A stretch of DNA of 64,000 nt from WLWS01 sp965243105 (GTDB lineage Bacteria > Pseudomonadota > Gammaproteobacteria > Eutrophobiales > Eutrophobiaceae), in NCBI GenBank assembly GCA_965243105.1, contig CBDEUC010000003.1:1302001-1366000 (forward strand), in the 5' to 3' direction. Below are positions 17,686-26,898 of this stretch, in pieces. The notes below the pieces were generated by a model, which was given only the letters and a program-made list of their open reading frames with translations, made no database searches and was not told where the DNA came from. A program made the position numbers and the translations under genes. Each line of letters starts with the position of its first letter. Position 1 is the first letter of the stretch.

Positions 17686-18027
17686 ATGAGTGAAACAATT
17701 TTCAGCAAGATTATCGCTGGAGAAATACCGGCGGATATTGTTTACGAGGACGAACATTGCCTGGCATTCAGGGATGTAAATCCACAGGCTCCTGTTCATA
17801 TACTGGTTATCCCGAGGAAGCCCATCGCCCGTATCATCGACTCCGGCGACGAGGACCAGGCCCTGCTTGGTCATCTTCTTCTTGCCGCCAACACCGTTGC
17901 CCGGCAGGAAGGAATTGAAGATGCATTTCGCCTGGTCGTGAATAACGGCGAGGGAGTTGGACAGAGTGTTTTTCACCTTCATATCCACATCCTCGCTGGA
18001 CGATCTTTTACCTGGCCGCCGGGCTAA
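17686..18027 (+). CDS. hinT: Histidine triad nucleotide-binding protein (HinT type)
   Basis: A 113-residue HIT protein of standard length. It starts with ETIFSKIIAGEIPADIVYEDE and carries the catalytic triad HLHIH (residues 97-101). Such proteins hydrolyse purine phosphoramidates in the cytoplasm. A ribosome site (GGGGA) precedes the ATG. The gene lies 32 bp before the DAHP synthase on the same strand. Confidence 0.95.
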   Translation: MSETIFSKIIAGEIPADIVYEDEHCLAFRDVNPQAPVHILVIPRKPIARIIDSGDEDQALLGHLLLAANTVARQEGIEDAFRLVVNNGEGVGQSVFHLHIHILAGRSFTWPPG

Positions 18028-18058
18028 TACCTGAACTATACAGATACAGGCAAAAATC

Positions 18059-19114
18059 ATGATGTACGATACTGACGATCTTCGTATCGCCACAAAGAAA
18101 GCAGTAGCCACCCCCACTGAAATATGCGAGGAAATCGCGGTTACCGAAGAGGCGACAAAGACTACTTATGATGCACGGCAATCGGTGCATGATATTTTAA
18201 AGCAAAAGGATGACCGGCTTGTGGTCATTACCGGCCCCTGCTCCATCCATGACCCCAAAGCTGCCCTTGAGTATGCCAATCGACTGCTGCCACTAAAGGA
18301 AGAGCTGAAAGATGACTTGCTGATCCTCATGCGAGTGTACTTTGAAAAACCCCGGACAACGGTTGGCTGGAAAGGCCTTATCAATGATCCCTACCTCGAT
18401 GGCAGTTTCCAGATTAACAAGGGTATCCGCATTGCCAGGCAACTGCTGATGGACCTGAACATAATGGGCATGCCGGCGGCTGTTGAATATCTCGACATCA
18501 TCACTCCGCAGTATCTTTCGGACCTGGTTAGCTGGGGAGCCATTGGTGCGCGCACGACGGAAAGCCAGGTACACCGGGAAATGGCTTCAGGACTTTCAAG
18601 CCCGGTGGGCTTCAAGAACGGTACGTCGGGCACAACGCAAATTGCCATCGATGCAATTCGAGCAGCTTCCGTACCCCATCACTTCCTTACCCTGCGCAAG
18701 GAAGGTAGTTCCGCGATATTCACCACCAGCGGTAACCAGGATTGTCATATCATTCTTCGCGGTGGCAAGGAACCCAACTACGACGCGGCCAGCGTTGAAA
18801 GTGTTGCGGCGGAGCTCGAACAGGCTGGCTTACCAACGCGAATCATGATCGATTTCAGCCATGCAAACAGCAATAAAGAGTATAAAAAACAGTTGGATGT
18901 AGGCAGGGACGTGGCAGGACAGATAGCCGGTGGCGATAGTCGTATTTTCGGTGTTATGATCGAAAGCCACCTGCTTGAGGGCAACCAGAAAGTGGTTGAA
19001 GGAAAGCAGTTGGAATATGGACAGAGTATCACTGATGCCTGTCTCGGCTGGGAAGACAGCGAGACGTTGATACGCGAGCTAGCCGAGGCAAGCAGGCAAC
19101 GACGTACAGCATAG
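18059..19114 (+). CDS. 3-deoxy-7-phosphoheptulonate synthase (class I)
   Basis: A 351-residue class I DAHP synthase of the AroF/AroG/AroH type, which condenses phosphoenolpyruvate and erythrose 4-phosphate as the first step of aromatic biosynthesis. Motifs include GPCSIHDPKAALEYA, RVYFEKPRTTVGWKG, GARTTESQVHRE, SPVGFKNGTSG and DFSHANSNKEYKKQ. The length fits feedback-regulated isoenzymes; which aromatic amino acid inhibits it cannot be told. The start could be either of two adjacent ATGs (18059 or 18062). Confidence 0.95.
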   Translation: MMYDTDDLRIATKKAVATPTEICEEIAVTEEATKTTYDARQSVHDILKQKDDRLVVITGPCSIHDPKAALEYANRLLPLKEELKDDLLILMRVYFEKPRTTVGWKGLINDPYLDGSFQINKGIRIARQLLMDLNIMGMPAAVEYLDIITPQYLSDLVSWGAIGARTTESQVHREMASGLSSPVGFKNGTSGTTQIAIDAIRAASVPHHFLTLRKEGSSAIFTTSGNQDCHIILRGGKEPNYDAASVESVAAELEQAGLPTRIMIDFSHANSNKEYKKQLDVGRDVAGQIAGGDSRIFGVMIESHLLEGNQKVVEGKQLEYGQSITDACLGWEDSETLIRELAEASRQRRTA

Positions 19115-19191
19115 CATTTATGTACTAGCGAGCTTTGTACGCGTTTGGCCAGGTGGGAACCGAGTAATAATAAAAAAACCGGGCAAGCTCG

Positions 19192-20208
19192 TTGACAATA
19201 AAAACAAAAGACTCCAACTCCTGGCAGCAATGGAGACACGAAACAAGAAGTTTCCGTGCGCAGGACCTGGTCATCAAGTATTTTTCCCTGATTGTTGTTG
19301 CCGTCCTGGCTCCCTTCGCCGTAAATGACATCCTGACAGGTCGTTACAATGTCGCCATTGCGGATATCGCGGTGATGATACTTGTCTCACTGGACTTTAT
19401 CTCTGTTAAAAATCGCGGTCGAATTTTAATCCCCCGGTCCCTGCTGATGAGCGTCATCGGCCTGATACTCTGGTTTCTCATTTACCAGCAGGGAATACTC
19501 GCAATATACTGGTCCTACACCTACATACTTTGCCTGTACTTCGTTCTCCGTCACCATCGTGCATTAATAATTAATGCCGTTTTCCTGGTCGGCATCGTGC
19601 CACTCTCGATACAGGCCGTTGGCCTTGATGAAACCTATCGTGTCTTTGCCACCATGGCCCTTTCAGGATTCGTTGCCTATATTTTTTCGCTCATCGTCGA
19701 GACGCAAAGGGAATACCTGGAGCAACAGGCTATCACTGATGTTCTTACCGGTGTTTATAACCGCCGACACCTGCAAACACGAATGAAGGATCTCGTCACG
19801 GAGCGCTCACGTCACGGACTACAGCTCACCCAAATCATGTTTGATATCGATAACTTTAAATTAACAAATGACAAGTTTGGTCATGACTATGGTGACAGGG
19901 TGCTTATCAATACTGTTCAAACGGTACGTTCTCGAATTCGCCTGACAGACCAGGTGTTTCGCCTGGGAGGCGACGAGTTTGTTATTCTTCTACCGGGTAC
20001 AGGTGCCGAAGAAGCAGAAAAAATTGCAGAGGATATCCGCAATCTTGTAGCTGGCTCGGATGCCAATGAACACGGCTCCGTCACAATAAGTTGTGGGGTC
20101 AGCGAACACGGTGAGGACGAAACGCTGAAATCATGGGTCAATCGATGCGACGAAGCCCTCTACAGGGCAAAGAACTCGGGTCGTAACCAGGTTCGCCTGG
20201 CCGCATAA
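19192..20208 (+). CDS. Membrane diguanylate cyclase (GGDEF)
   Basis: A 338-residue protein with an N-terminal membrane domain of about six short hydrophobic segments (residues 25-170) and a C-terminal GGDEF domain starting at ITDVLTGVYNRRHL. The active site GGDEF is at 259-263 and the RxxD inhibitory site at 250-253, so it should synthesise c-di-GMP with product inhibition. The frame starts with a TTG at 19192 without a strong ribosome site. It converges with cpoB 50 bp downstream. It is not closely similar to the other membrane cyclase in its sensor part. Confidence 0.9.
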   Translation: MTIKTKDSNSWQQWRHETRSFRAQDLVIKYFSLIVVAVLAPFAVNDILTGRYNVAIADIAVMILVSLDFISVKNRGRILIPRSLLMSVIGLILWFLIYQQGILAIYWSYTYILCLYFVLRHHRALIINAVFLVGIVPLSIQAVGLDETYRVFATMALSGFVAYIFSLIVETQREYLEQQAITDVLTGVYNRRHLQTRMKDLVTERSRHGLQLTQIMFDIDNFKLTNDKFGHDYGDRVLINTVQTVRSRIRLTDQVFRLGGDEFVILLPGTGAEEAEKIAEDIRNLVAGSDANEHGSVTISCGVSEHGEDETLKSWVNRCDEALYRAKNSGRNQVRLAA

Positions 20209-20258
20209 GGCGGTTATTGAAATGCTGGACTTATCTCTAAACCTGCTGACGGGGCAGG

Positions 20259-21281
20259 CTAGCTTGCTGTATCCGCCTCCTGTGTGCTGGGAACATTTTC
20301 CCGGGCTATTTTCTTGAGTCGTTCATCAGCCAGCCTGGAAGCTGTCGTGTCCGGGTAATTTTGCTTCAGGTACTGCAGGCGATTGACGGCCTGTTCCATG
20401 GCACCCATCTCGTAATAGCAGAAACCAATCTTCAAGAGTGAGTGAGTAAGTTTCTTGCTCTCAGGGTAGTTACTTAGCAGCTTATTATACTCAACCAGTG
20501 CCTGCTCAAACTGGCGTGTTACGTAATAGGCTTCTCCCAGCCAGTACTGTGCATTATCCGAATACTCGCTGCCCGGACTTGTCACCAGGAAATCCGTAAA
20601 GGCCTTTATTGCCTGGTCATACTGTGAGCGTTTCAAAAGCTTGAAAGCTGCCTGGTACTGCGCCCTTACCTGCACCGGGTCCAGTTCAACAGGTGGGTTC
20701 ATGACCTCGTTCAGCCCTTGCTGCGTGGTCGTTTCCCCGGTCGGTGAAGAAGCCGGCAGGGTCGAGACCTGCTGCTCCACTGCTTCCACGGTGATTGCCT
20801 GCTCAGCGGCTGTCGCCGTGTTATTTTCCACGACTTCTACCACCAGTGACTCGTCGGGCTGCGCTGAATCTACCGATGAAGCAAGTGCATCTTCCACGGG
20901 CTCTATCGTTTGCAGCGGTGGTGAACTATTGTCATCGAATTCAACAAGGTTGATATCACCGCCGGCCGCAGCTCCGCTGTCTACACCGGCAATTCCCCGC
21001 TCCAGTCTTTGTAAGCGCTGATCGATGTCTGTATAGAGGTCTCTCTGTCGCCGGGTGAGCTGGTCAAGAGTATGGTTCTGGTATTCAATCTCTCCCTGCA
21101 GGTTGCTGAGCTCTGTTTGCAGGGATTCAATTTGCTGCAGCATGTCCAGCAAACCCTGGCTCTGTAACAGGCGCTCAATACGATCCAGCCTTTGCATGAT
21201 GGCTTCATCTGCGGCCAGCAGCTGATTTGCTGGCAAAAAGAGAACCAGCCCAATAAATAAATATTGCCTTACTACTTTCAC
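20259..21281 (-). CDS. cpoB: Tol-Pal coordinator CpoB (YbgF)
   Basis: A 340-residue periplasmic protein: signal peptide 1-23, an N-terminal coiled coil (about 28-95) for trimerisation, a low-complexity acidic/Thr/Gln linker (about 100-205) and three C-terminal TPR repeats (YQAAFKLLKRSQYDQAIKAF, YWLGEAYYVTRQFEQAL, LLKIGFCYYEMGAMEQAV). CpoB links Tol-Pal to peptidoglycan synthesis during constriction. The linker is longer than in E. coli (263 residues in total there). It is the last gene of the tol-pal run, 12 bp after pal. Confidence 0.94.
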   Translation of the reverse strand: MKVVRQYLFIGLVLFLPANQLLAADEAIMQRLDRIERLLQSQGLLDMLQQIESLQTELSNLQGEIEYQNHTLDQLTRRQRDLYTDIDQRLQRLERGIAGVDSGAAAGGDINLVEFDDNSSPPLQTIEPVEDALASSVDSAQPDESLVVEVVENNTATAAEQAITVEAVEQQVSTLPASSPTGETTTQQGLNEVMNPPVELDPVQVRAQYQAAFKLLKRSQYDQAIKAFTDFLVTSPGSEYSDNAQYWLGEAYYVTRQFEQALVEYNKLLSNYPESKKLTHSLLKIGFCYYEMGAMEQAVNRLQYLKQNYPDTTASRLADERLKKIARENVPSTQEADTAS

Positions 21282-21292
21282 GTTATGCTTAC

Positions 21293-21838
21293 CTAGTAAA
21301 TGATTTCAACACGCCTGTTCTGACTCCAGGCGAACTCATCATGCCCTTCCGTAACGGGCCGTTCTTCACCATAACTCGTCGTACGAATTTGTGAAGATGA
21401 AACACCAAGCAATGTCATTTGACGCTTTACTGCCTGGGAACGTCGCTCGCCCAATGCCAGGTTATATTCCCGCGAACCCCGCTCATCCGCGTGACCCTCA
21501 AGCGACATAATTGCATCCGGGTTGGCTATTAGCAGTGCAGCGTGGGCTTCAATCGCTTCCCTGAACTGTGGCTGGATCTCACTGCTATCGTATTCAAAAT
21601 AAATAGTCCTCACGGCCAGTGGCCCCTGGGGATCATCAAGCGCAGTCATGCTGGTGGCGCTATCACTACCGGTACCGTAACTTCTTGCAGAAGAAGTTCC
21701 GCTGGAATCCGTATTACTACCCGAACTACCCGTCGCACTCTTGTCTTCCACGGTCGCAGAGCTGGGTTTATCAGGTGTTGTAGAACAGGCACTAAACAGG
21801 CTAAGTGCAGCAATTAGCAGGACGTGTTTGTACGTCAT
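21293..21838 (-). CDS. pal: Peptidoglycan-associated lipoprotein Pal
   Basis: A 181-residue outer-membrane lipoprotein with lipobox LFSAC (Cys18), a Ser/Thr/Gly-rich tether (about 20-65) and an OmpA-like peptidoglycan-binding domain: TIYFEYDSSEIQPQF, SLEGHADERGSREYNLALG, ERRSQAVKRQM and QNRRVEIIY. It anchors the outer membrane to the cell wall and binds TolB. It follows tolB after 75 bp. Confidence 0.97.
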   Translation of the reverse strand: MTYKHVLLIAALSLFSACSTTPDKPSSATVEDKSATGSSGSNTDSSGTSSARSYGTGSDSATSMTALDDPQGPLAVRTIYFEYDSSEIQPQFREAIEAHAALLIANPDAIMSLEGHADERGSREYNLALGERRSQAVKRQMTLLGVSSSQIRTTSYGEERPVTEGHDEFAWSQNRRVEIIY

Positions 21839-21913
21839 GTCGTTCTCCTGTAGTTAACTATCGAAAGCATATCATTCATGGGGATAGGTGTTGAGTAAAT
21901 ATGTAGTGTTGGT

Positions 21914-23218
21914 TTAATTCTTTAGAAAAGGACCCCAGGCTGGTTCACGCACTTCACCATCCTGTAGTGCCAGTCGTTGATGCACGCTACCATCCGCAGA
22001 AACCGCAGCGAGTTCGGTACCCCGGTAAACGGTGGTGGCATAGATAATCATGCTGCCGTTAGGGGAGAAACTGGGTGACTCATCCAGGCGCGTCTCCGTG
22101 AGCACATTCATGTAACCACTTTGCAGGTCCAGCATGGCGATCCTGTACCTGCGATTTTCGCCATGGATCATAACCATGCTCGTGCCGTCAGGAGAATAAC
22201 GGGGCCTGGCATTATATACACCGTTAAAAGTTATCCTTCTTGGTCGATTGTCCGGTAGCTCGATTTCATAAACCTGCGGGCCACCGCCGCGATCGGAGGT
22301 AAACGCAATTTTTTTACCATCAGGAGACCAGGTGGGCTCGGTATCAATGGCCCTGTTGCGGGTAAGTTGCTGCAATGTGCCACTGCCAAGATGAAGTATA
22401 AAAATTTCAGGGTCACCACCCTTGGACAGGGTCAGTGCAAGCCGGCTGCCGTCTGGTGACCAGGCAGGCGCGCTGTTTATTCCGGGGCTGGAGGCCACCA
22501 GTCTTCTTTGCCCGGAAAGAATGTCCTGCACGTAAATCGCAGAATTGCGACTTTCGAAAGACACGTATGCAAGCTGTTTTCCATCCGGAGACCAGGCTGG
22601 CGACAACAGTGGCTCGGTGGATTCAAGCAGGATCTTGGGGTTATAGCCATCAGCATCTGCCAGCTGCAGGGAGTACTGGCGTTGCCCTTCTGCTATTTTC
22701 TTTACCGTGATATAGGCAATGCGGGTGTTAAATGCACCACGTATACCGATCAGTTTTTCAAAAACGATGTCGCTTATCTGGTGCGCAGTACGCCGCAGCT
22801 GTGCTGCCGTGGCTGGTATCCTGAAGCCGGTAATCTGCTTGCCCTTGTAAATATCAATGAGTCGAAACTCCACATCGTAATTTCCATCGTCCTTTAGCCT
22901 GATATTACCAAGCACCAGGTTTTCCATCCCCAGCAGGCGCCAGTCCTTGAAATTTATCTGCTGCATCTGCGTGGGTTTTTGTGGCATATCCGCTTCGGGC
23001 ATCGGCGCAAAACGACCACTCCTGGCCAGGTCGTTGGCGATAATGGACATCATGTCAATCGGTGCCAGCGAACCTGCCTGCGACCAGCCAAAGGGCATAA
23101 CGGCAATTGGCAGGGTGTTTTCTATACCCTTATCTATAACGATTTCCAGCTCTTCGTTAGCACTTACCGCGTGTGATAAAAGCAACAGGATTAGTAATAA
23201 TGATCTGGTCATTTTCAT
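21914..23218 (-). CDS. tolB: Tol-Pal system beta-propeller protein TolB
   Basis: A 434-residue periplasmic protein: signal peptide 1-20, an N-terminal domain (about 25-160), then a six-bladed beta-propeller made of repeated SPDGK/SPDGS units (SPAWSPDGKQLAYVS, APAWSPDGSRLALT, EPTWSPDGKKIAFTS, RPRYSPDGTSMVM, SPSFSPNGSMIIY). It shuttles between TolA and Pal. Full length for the family; 68 bp downstream of tolA. Confidence 0.97.
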   Translation of the reverse strand: MKMTRSLLLILLLLSHAVSANEELEIVIDKGIENTLPIAVMPFGWSQAGSLAPIDMMSIIANDLARSGRFAPMPEADMPQKPTQMQQINFKDWRLLGMENLVLGNIRLKDDGNYDVEFRLIDIYKGKQITGFRIPATAAQLRRTAHQISDIVFEKLIGIRGAFNTRIAYITVKKIAEGQRQYSLQLADADGYNPKILLESTEPLLSPAWSPDGKQLAYVSFESRNSAIYVQDILSGQRRLVASSPGINSAPAWSPDGSRLALTLSKGGDPEIFILHLGSGTLQQLTRNRAIDTEPTWSPDGKKIAFTSDRGGGPQVYEIELPDNRPRRITFNGVYNARPRYSPDGTSMVMIHGENRRYRIAMLDLQSGYMNVLTETRLDESPSFSPNGSMIIYATTVYRGTELAAVSADGSVHQRLALQDGEVREPAWGPFLKN

Positions 23219-23286
23219 TTTCAGTTTATTCCCTCGCTGGATGACAGGTTTGCCGAACTCTCATCCAGTTCAAGTGATTCCAGTGT

Positions 23287-24189
23287 TTAACTTTCCGGCT
23301 TAAACCTGAAAGAAAATCGCCTGAGGCGCAATCTTTCAAATGTTGCCGCGTCTTCCGGCACAGGCAAGGGTGACGCCTTGCGAACCGCGTTAATAGCCCT
23401 GCTATCAAAAATATCACTGCCGCTGGACTTGCTCACATCCACGTTGACCACTTCCCCGCCGGGTATGAGCTGCACAGTCAATACGCACTCAAGGCCAGGC
23501 AACAGTCCGCTCTTGTTAAAGTTGCTTACCACGCGTCGATATATGTTGCCGACTATGTTCTGTAACAACTTCTGGTCACGACTGCGTTGTGCTGCCTCCT
23601 GCTGTCTCTGTTCCTCTGCCAGTTCCTCCTGCAGGCGCTTCTCCTCGGCCAGCCGTGCCTTCTCCTCCTCTTCCTTGCGTTTTTTCTCTTCCTCCTGCTT
23701 CCTTTTGAGTTCTTCCTGCTTCTTTCGTTCCTGTTCTTCCTTCAGTTTTCTCTCTTCCTCTTCCTTGCGCTTCTTTTCAAGTGCTTCCTTTTCTTCCTTC
23801 AGCTGTGCCAGCTTTTTCTGCTCGGCTTCCCTTTTCTTCGCTTCCTCTGCCTTTTTCTTCTTTAACTCGGTAAGTTTCTTTTCCTCGGCCTTCCTTGTTT
23901 TCTCAGCTTTTTTTGCTTTCTGCTCCAGCTGCTTGAGCTTGTTCTCGAGCTCCTTTTGCTTTTTTTGCTCTGCCGTCTTTTTCTGCTCCTCGATATCTTT
24001 GAGACGCTTTAACTCCTTTTCCACTTCCTTGCTATCCACCGATACCGCCTTGACGATATTAACCTCCTGTGGAGCCTGCGTGACTGTCCTCACGGTAGTG
24101 TCAAAGCTGAAGACCAGCAGCAGCGCCAGCACAATATGCAGCACGAGTGACAGGAAAAAAGAACTGACAATGTTCCAGTCGACATCCAT
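23287..24189 (-). CDS. tolA: Tol-Pal inner-membrane linker protein TolA
   Basis: A 300-residue protein with one N-terminal membrane helix (about 8-28), a long Lys/Glu/Arg-rich helical domain II (about 50-205) and a compact C-terminal domain III (about 210-300) with YRRVVSNFNKSGLLPGLECVLTVQL and a final FSFRFKPES. It spans the periplasm and contacts Pal and TolB using energy from TolQR. The charged repeats produce long spurious open frames on the other strand. Confidence 0.95.
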   Translation of the reverse strand: MDVDWNIVSSFFLSLVLHIVLALLLVFSFDTTVRTVTQAPQEVNIVKAVSVDSKEVEKELKRLKDIEEQKKTAEQKKQKELENKLKQLEQKAKKAEKTRKAEEKKLTELKKKKAEEAKKREAEQKKLAQLKEEKEALEKKRKEEEERKLKEEQERKKQEELKRKQEEEKKRKEEEEKARLAEEKRLQEELAEEQRQQEAAQRSRDQKLLQNIVGNIYRRVVSNFNKSGLLPGLECVLTVQLIPGGEVVNVDVSKSSGSDIFDSRAINAVRKASPLPVPEDAATFERLRLRRFSFRFKPES

Positions 24190-24194
24190 ACCAA

Positions 24195-24620
24195 TTATTG
24201 CTGCTCGGGTGTTTCCGTTACCAGGCCCACTCCTTCAACGCCGGCGCTCTGCAGCAAGGCCATCAGCTCTACCACTCGACCATAGGGAACCTGGGCATCA
24301 CCCTTGACGAAAACGGGAATGTTCGGCTGGTACTTCTTCAACGCGTTAACCCGGTTTGCGAGTGTCGTTGCTGTAACCGGCTTGTCCTGGTTTTCACCAT
24401 AATTAATGTAAAAGTCACCCTGGTTATCAACACTGATTACAACCGGTTCCTTGTCAGTGGGTGGCATGGGTTCTGACGGCACCTGCGGAAGGTCCACTTT
24501 CACTCCCTGGCTGAGTAGTGGTGCTGTAATCATGAAAATGATGAGCAGCACCAGCATGACATCAATATAGGGGACCACGTTGATCTCTGACATGGGTCGT
24601 TTACGTATACGCTGGCGCAC
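24195..24620 (-). CDS. tolR: Tol-Pal proton-channel subunit TolR
   Basis: A 141-residue ExbD/TolR protein with one N-terminal membrane helix containing the proton-conducting Asp (SEINVVPYIDVMLVLLIIFMI) and a periplasmic domain with VSVDNQGDFYIN and VFVKGDAQVPYGRVVELMALL. It works with TolQ to energise TolA. It starts 17 bp after tolQ and ends 6 bp before tolA. Confidence 0.97.
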   Translation of the reverse strand: MRQRIRKRPMSEINVVPYIDVMLVLLIIFMITAPLLSQGVKVDLPQVPSEPMPPTDKEPVVISVDNQGDFYINYGENQDKPVTATTLANRVNALKKYQPNIPVFVKGDAQVPYGRVVELMALLQSAGVEGVGLVTETPEQQ

Positions 24621-24636
24621 CGTTGCAGGGCCTCAA

Positions 24637-25311
24637 TCAGGAATGTGCATGCCTGTGCAGGATCGATGCGAACTCCTCCGAGAAGGTATCGTATCGATTG
24701 ATAAGGCGTTCAACATCATTGGAGAACCTGTTAAACGCTATCACCGCCGGGATGGCAGCAAACAGGCCCATTGCCGTGGCAATCAGTGCCTCGGCTATAC
24801 CAGGGGCAACCATGGCAATGGTTGCCTGTTGCACATTACCCAGGGCACGAAAGCTGTTCATGATGCCCCAGACCGTTCCAAACAACCCGACATAGGGACT
24901 GGTAGAACCTACCGTTGCAAGAAATGAGAGGTTTGTTTCCAGCGCCTCGATTTCCTTGTTTAGAACAACACGCATGGCACGTTGGGATCCGGCCAGCACA
25001 GCCTCTGCATGGATACCTTCCTGCTTATGCAACCTGGCGAACTCGCGAAAGCCAGCCTCAAAGATCTTTTCCATGCCGGTCGCTTCGTATCTTTTTGCGC
25101 TGACCCTGGTATATAGCGGCGTGAGGTCTTCAAGCCCCCAGAATTGTTCTTCAAATTCGTCCGCTTCACGGCGTGCATTGAGTAGTGCTACACGCCTGTT
25201 CATTATCATGGCCCAGGAAATGACCGAGGCAAGCACCAGGGAAAGTAATACCAGTTGTACCAGCGGACTGGCATTGGCAATAAGATGTATAAAAGATAAG
25301 TCGCTAGTCAT
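24637..25311 (-). CDS. tolQ: Tol-Pal proton-channel subunit TolQ
   Basis: A 224-residue ExbB/TolQ protein with three membrane helices; the region TVGSTSPYVGLFGTVWGIMNSF and the last helix GIAEALIATAMGLFAAIPAVIAFNR are diagnostic. I chose the ATG at 25311 because it overlaps the ybgC stop (ATGA) and starts at the expected TSDLSFIHLIANASP. The longer frame upstream lies within ybgC. TolQ and TolR form the proton-driven motor. Confidence 0.97.
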   Translation of the reverse strand: MTSDLSFIHLIANASPLVQLVLLSLVLASVISWAMIMNRRVALLNARREADEFEEQFWGLEDLTPLYTRVSAKRYEATGMEKIFEAGFREFARLHKQEGIHAEAVLAGSQRAMRVVLNKEIEALETNLSFLATVGSTSPYVGLFGTVWGIMNSFRALGNVQQATIAMVAPGIAEALIATAMGLFAAIPAVIAFNRFSNDVERLINRYDTFSEEFASILHRHAHS

Positions 25312-25706
25312 AAACTTAGTTCCGATTTTAATTCTGCCGGGAATCTTCGCGGCCTGAAAGTTTCGGCATCCAGGAACACTCCCTTGACTCGAGCCTGGCA
25401 CAGGGACTCTTCATCCCTCAGCACAAGGTGGTCAACCACGAAACTTGCGCCGCCCAGCATCACCAACTTGCAATTAACCACCAGTTCATCGTCCAGTTTT
25501 GCAGGCCTGGAAAATTTCATTTCGAGATCGGATATCACGATGATACCTCCCGTGTCCCTGCGCATTTCCCCCTGGGAAAACCCAATAGCCCTGAGCCATT
25601 CTGTGCGTGCCCTTTCCATGAACTTGAGATAATTACTATGGTAAACAACACCGGCTGCGTCAGTATCTTCATAGTAGACGCGAACGGGCCAGCTAAATTC
25701 ATTCAT
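25308..25706 (-). CDS. ybgC: Tol-Pal-associated acyl-CoA thioesterase YbgC
   Basis: A 132-residue hotdog-fold thioesterase starting at MNEFSWPVRVYYEDTDAAG. The YxEDTDAxGVVYHSNYLKFMERARTEW segment holds the catalytic Asp. The start at 25706 overlaps the ruvB end by 8 bases, and the stop overlaps tolQ. The usual role is hydrolysis of acyl-CoA or acyl-ACP near phospholipid synthesis. It is conserved as the first gene of tol-pal operons. Confidence 0.94.
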   Translation of the reverse strand: MNEFSWPVRVYYEDTDAAGVVYHSNYLKFMERARTEWLRAIGFSQGEMRRDTGGIIVISDLEMKFSRPAKLDDELVVNCKLVMLGGASFVVDHLVLRDEESLCQARVKGVFLDAETFRPRRFPAELKSELSL

Positions 25707-26766
25707 CGGTACCGGACGCCTGAGAACCTTGCTGGTCAAAAAGGTCATTCTCCATGTGCATATTTTTAGGCAGATCAAAACCAAAATGCAGCCATGCATT
25801 TTTTGTAGCGACACGGCCTCGCGGTGTTCGCATCATGAATCCCTGCTGTATCAGGTAGGGCTCAAGAACATCTTCAATAGTATCCCGCTCTTCCCCAATC
25901 GCAGCCGCCAGGCTCTCTGCACCAACCGGGCCACCATCAAACTTCTGGATGATGGTCAATAGCAGTTTTCTATCCATGGCATCAAAACCATGTTCGTCCA
26001 CGTTGAGCATGTTCAGCGCCTGCTTCGCAATATCCTCGGTGATGCGACCATCTCCCTTGACCTCCGCAAAATCACGCACCCGTCGCAGCAACCTGTTTGC
26101 TATGCGCGGGGTACCGCGTGAACGTGCTGCAATTTCCCTGGCGCCGGCCTTATCAATTTCCACCTCAAGTATGCTTGCGGATCTCGACACAATGTGTCCC
26201 AGTTCTTCAAGGCTGTAAAACTCAAGACGTTGAACAATACCAAAGCGGTCCCGGAGTGGTGATGTAAGCAGGCCAGCTCTCGTTGTTGCACCGACCAGGG
26301 TGAATGGTGGCACATCCAGCTTGATTGCACGCGCTGCCGGTCCTTCGCCGATCATGATATCAATCTGGTAATCCTCCATCGCGGGATAGAGGATCTCTTC
26401 AACAACCGGGCTGAGCCTGTGAATCTCATCGATAAACAGGACGTCCTTTGCCTCCAGGTTGGTGAGTAGCGCGGCAAGGTCCCCGGGGCGTTCAAGCACT
26501 GGTCCCGAGGTCTGGCGCATGTTCACATTCATCTCGTTCGCAATAATGTGTGCCAGTGTGGTCTTACCAAGACCCGGCGGACCAAATATCAGCACGTGGT
26601 CCAGCGATTCTCCACGCTTCCTGGCAGCACCAATGAAGATTTCCATTTGTTCATGGACTGCCGGTTGTCCCTGGTAATCTGCGAGGGTCTGCGGGCGAAG
26701 GGTATTATCAGCGAGGGTGTCGTCTGCGGAGTGTTCCGGGGAAATAACAGGATTGATTTCACTCAT
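25699..26766 (-). CDS. ruvB: Holliday junction branch-migration helicase RuvB
   Basis: A 355-residue AAA+ motor with Walker A GPPGLGKTTLAHIIANEM, Walker B LFIDEIHRL, sensor region TLVGATTRAGLLTSPLRDRFG and the C-terminal winged helix ending in TPRGRVATKNAWLHFG. It drives branch migration with RuvA. It is separated from ruvA by 132 bp, which is longer than usual for the pair. Confidence 0.98.
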   Translation of the reverse strand: MSEINPVISPEHSADDTLADNTLRPQTLADYQGQPAVHEQMEIFIGAARKRGESLDHVLIFGPPGLGKTTLAHIIANEMNVNMRQTSGPVLERPGDLAALLTNLEAKDVLFIDEIHRLSPVVEEILYPAMEDYQIDIMIGEGPAARAIKLDVPPFTLVGATTRAGLLTSPLRDRFGIVQRLEFYSLEELGHIVSRSASILEVEIDKAGAREIAARSRGTPRIANRLLRRVRDFAEVKGDGRITEDIAKQALNMLNVDEHGFDAMDRKLLLTIIQKFDGGPVGAESLAAAIGEERDTIEDVLEPYLIQQGFMMRTPRGRVATKNAWLHFGFDLPKNMHMENDLFDQQGSQASGTDE

Positions 26767-26851
26767 TATGGCTCTCTATTTTCTCCTTTAACGTCCACAG
26801 ATGCCAATCGGGTTACCATCATCAACAATATGCCCATTTAATAAGCAAATT

Positions 26852-26886
26852 CTGGCATAAATCTGGCTCCAATCTGGCAATGCTGG
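26852..26886 (-). repeat. Three CTGGC direct repeats at 11-bp spacing between ruvA and ruvB
   Basis: CTGGC occurs at 26852, 26863 and 26874 with a further CTGG at 26883. The first three are exactly one helical turn apart, with the 7-mer ATCTGGC shared by two of them. They lie in the ruvA-ruvB gap upstream of ruvB. They may be a protein-binding site; chance cannot be excluded. Confidence 0.35.
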
Positions 26887-26898
26887 TGAGCCTTGCCG

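Noticed and set aside
20238..20256. CCTGC...GCAGG hairpin between the second membrane cyclase and cpoB
   Set aside because: Only a 5-bp stem without a T tract; not a credible terminator.
23378..24307. Long plus-strand open frame rich in Ser, Phe and Cys
   Set aside because: It is the antisense shadow of the Lys/Glu-rich tolA helix, whose codon bias removes stops on the other strand.
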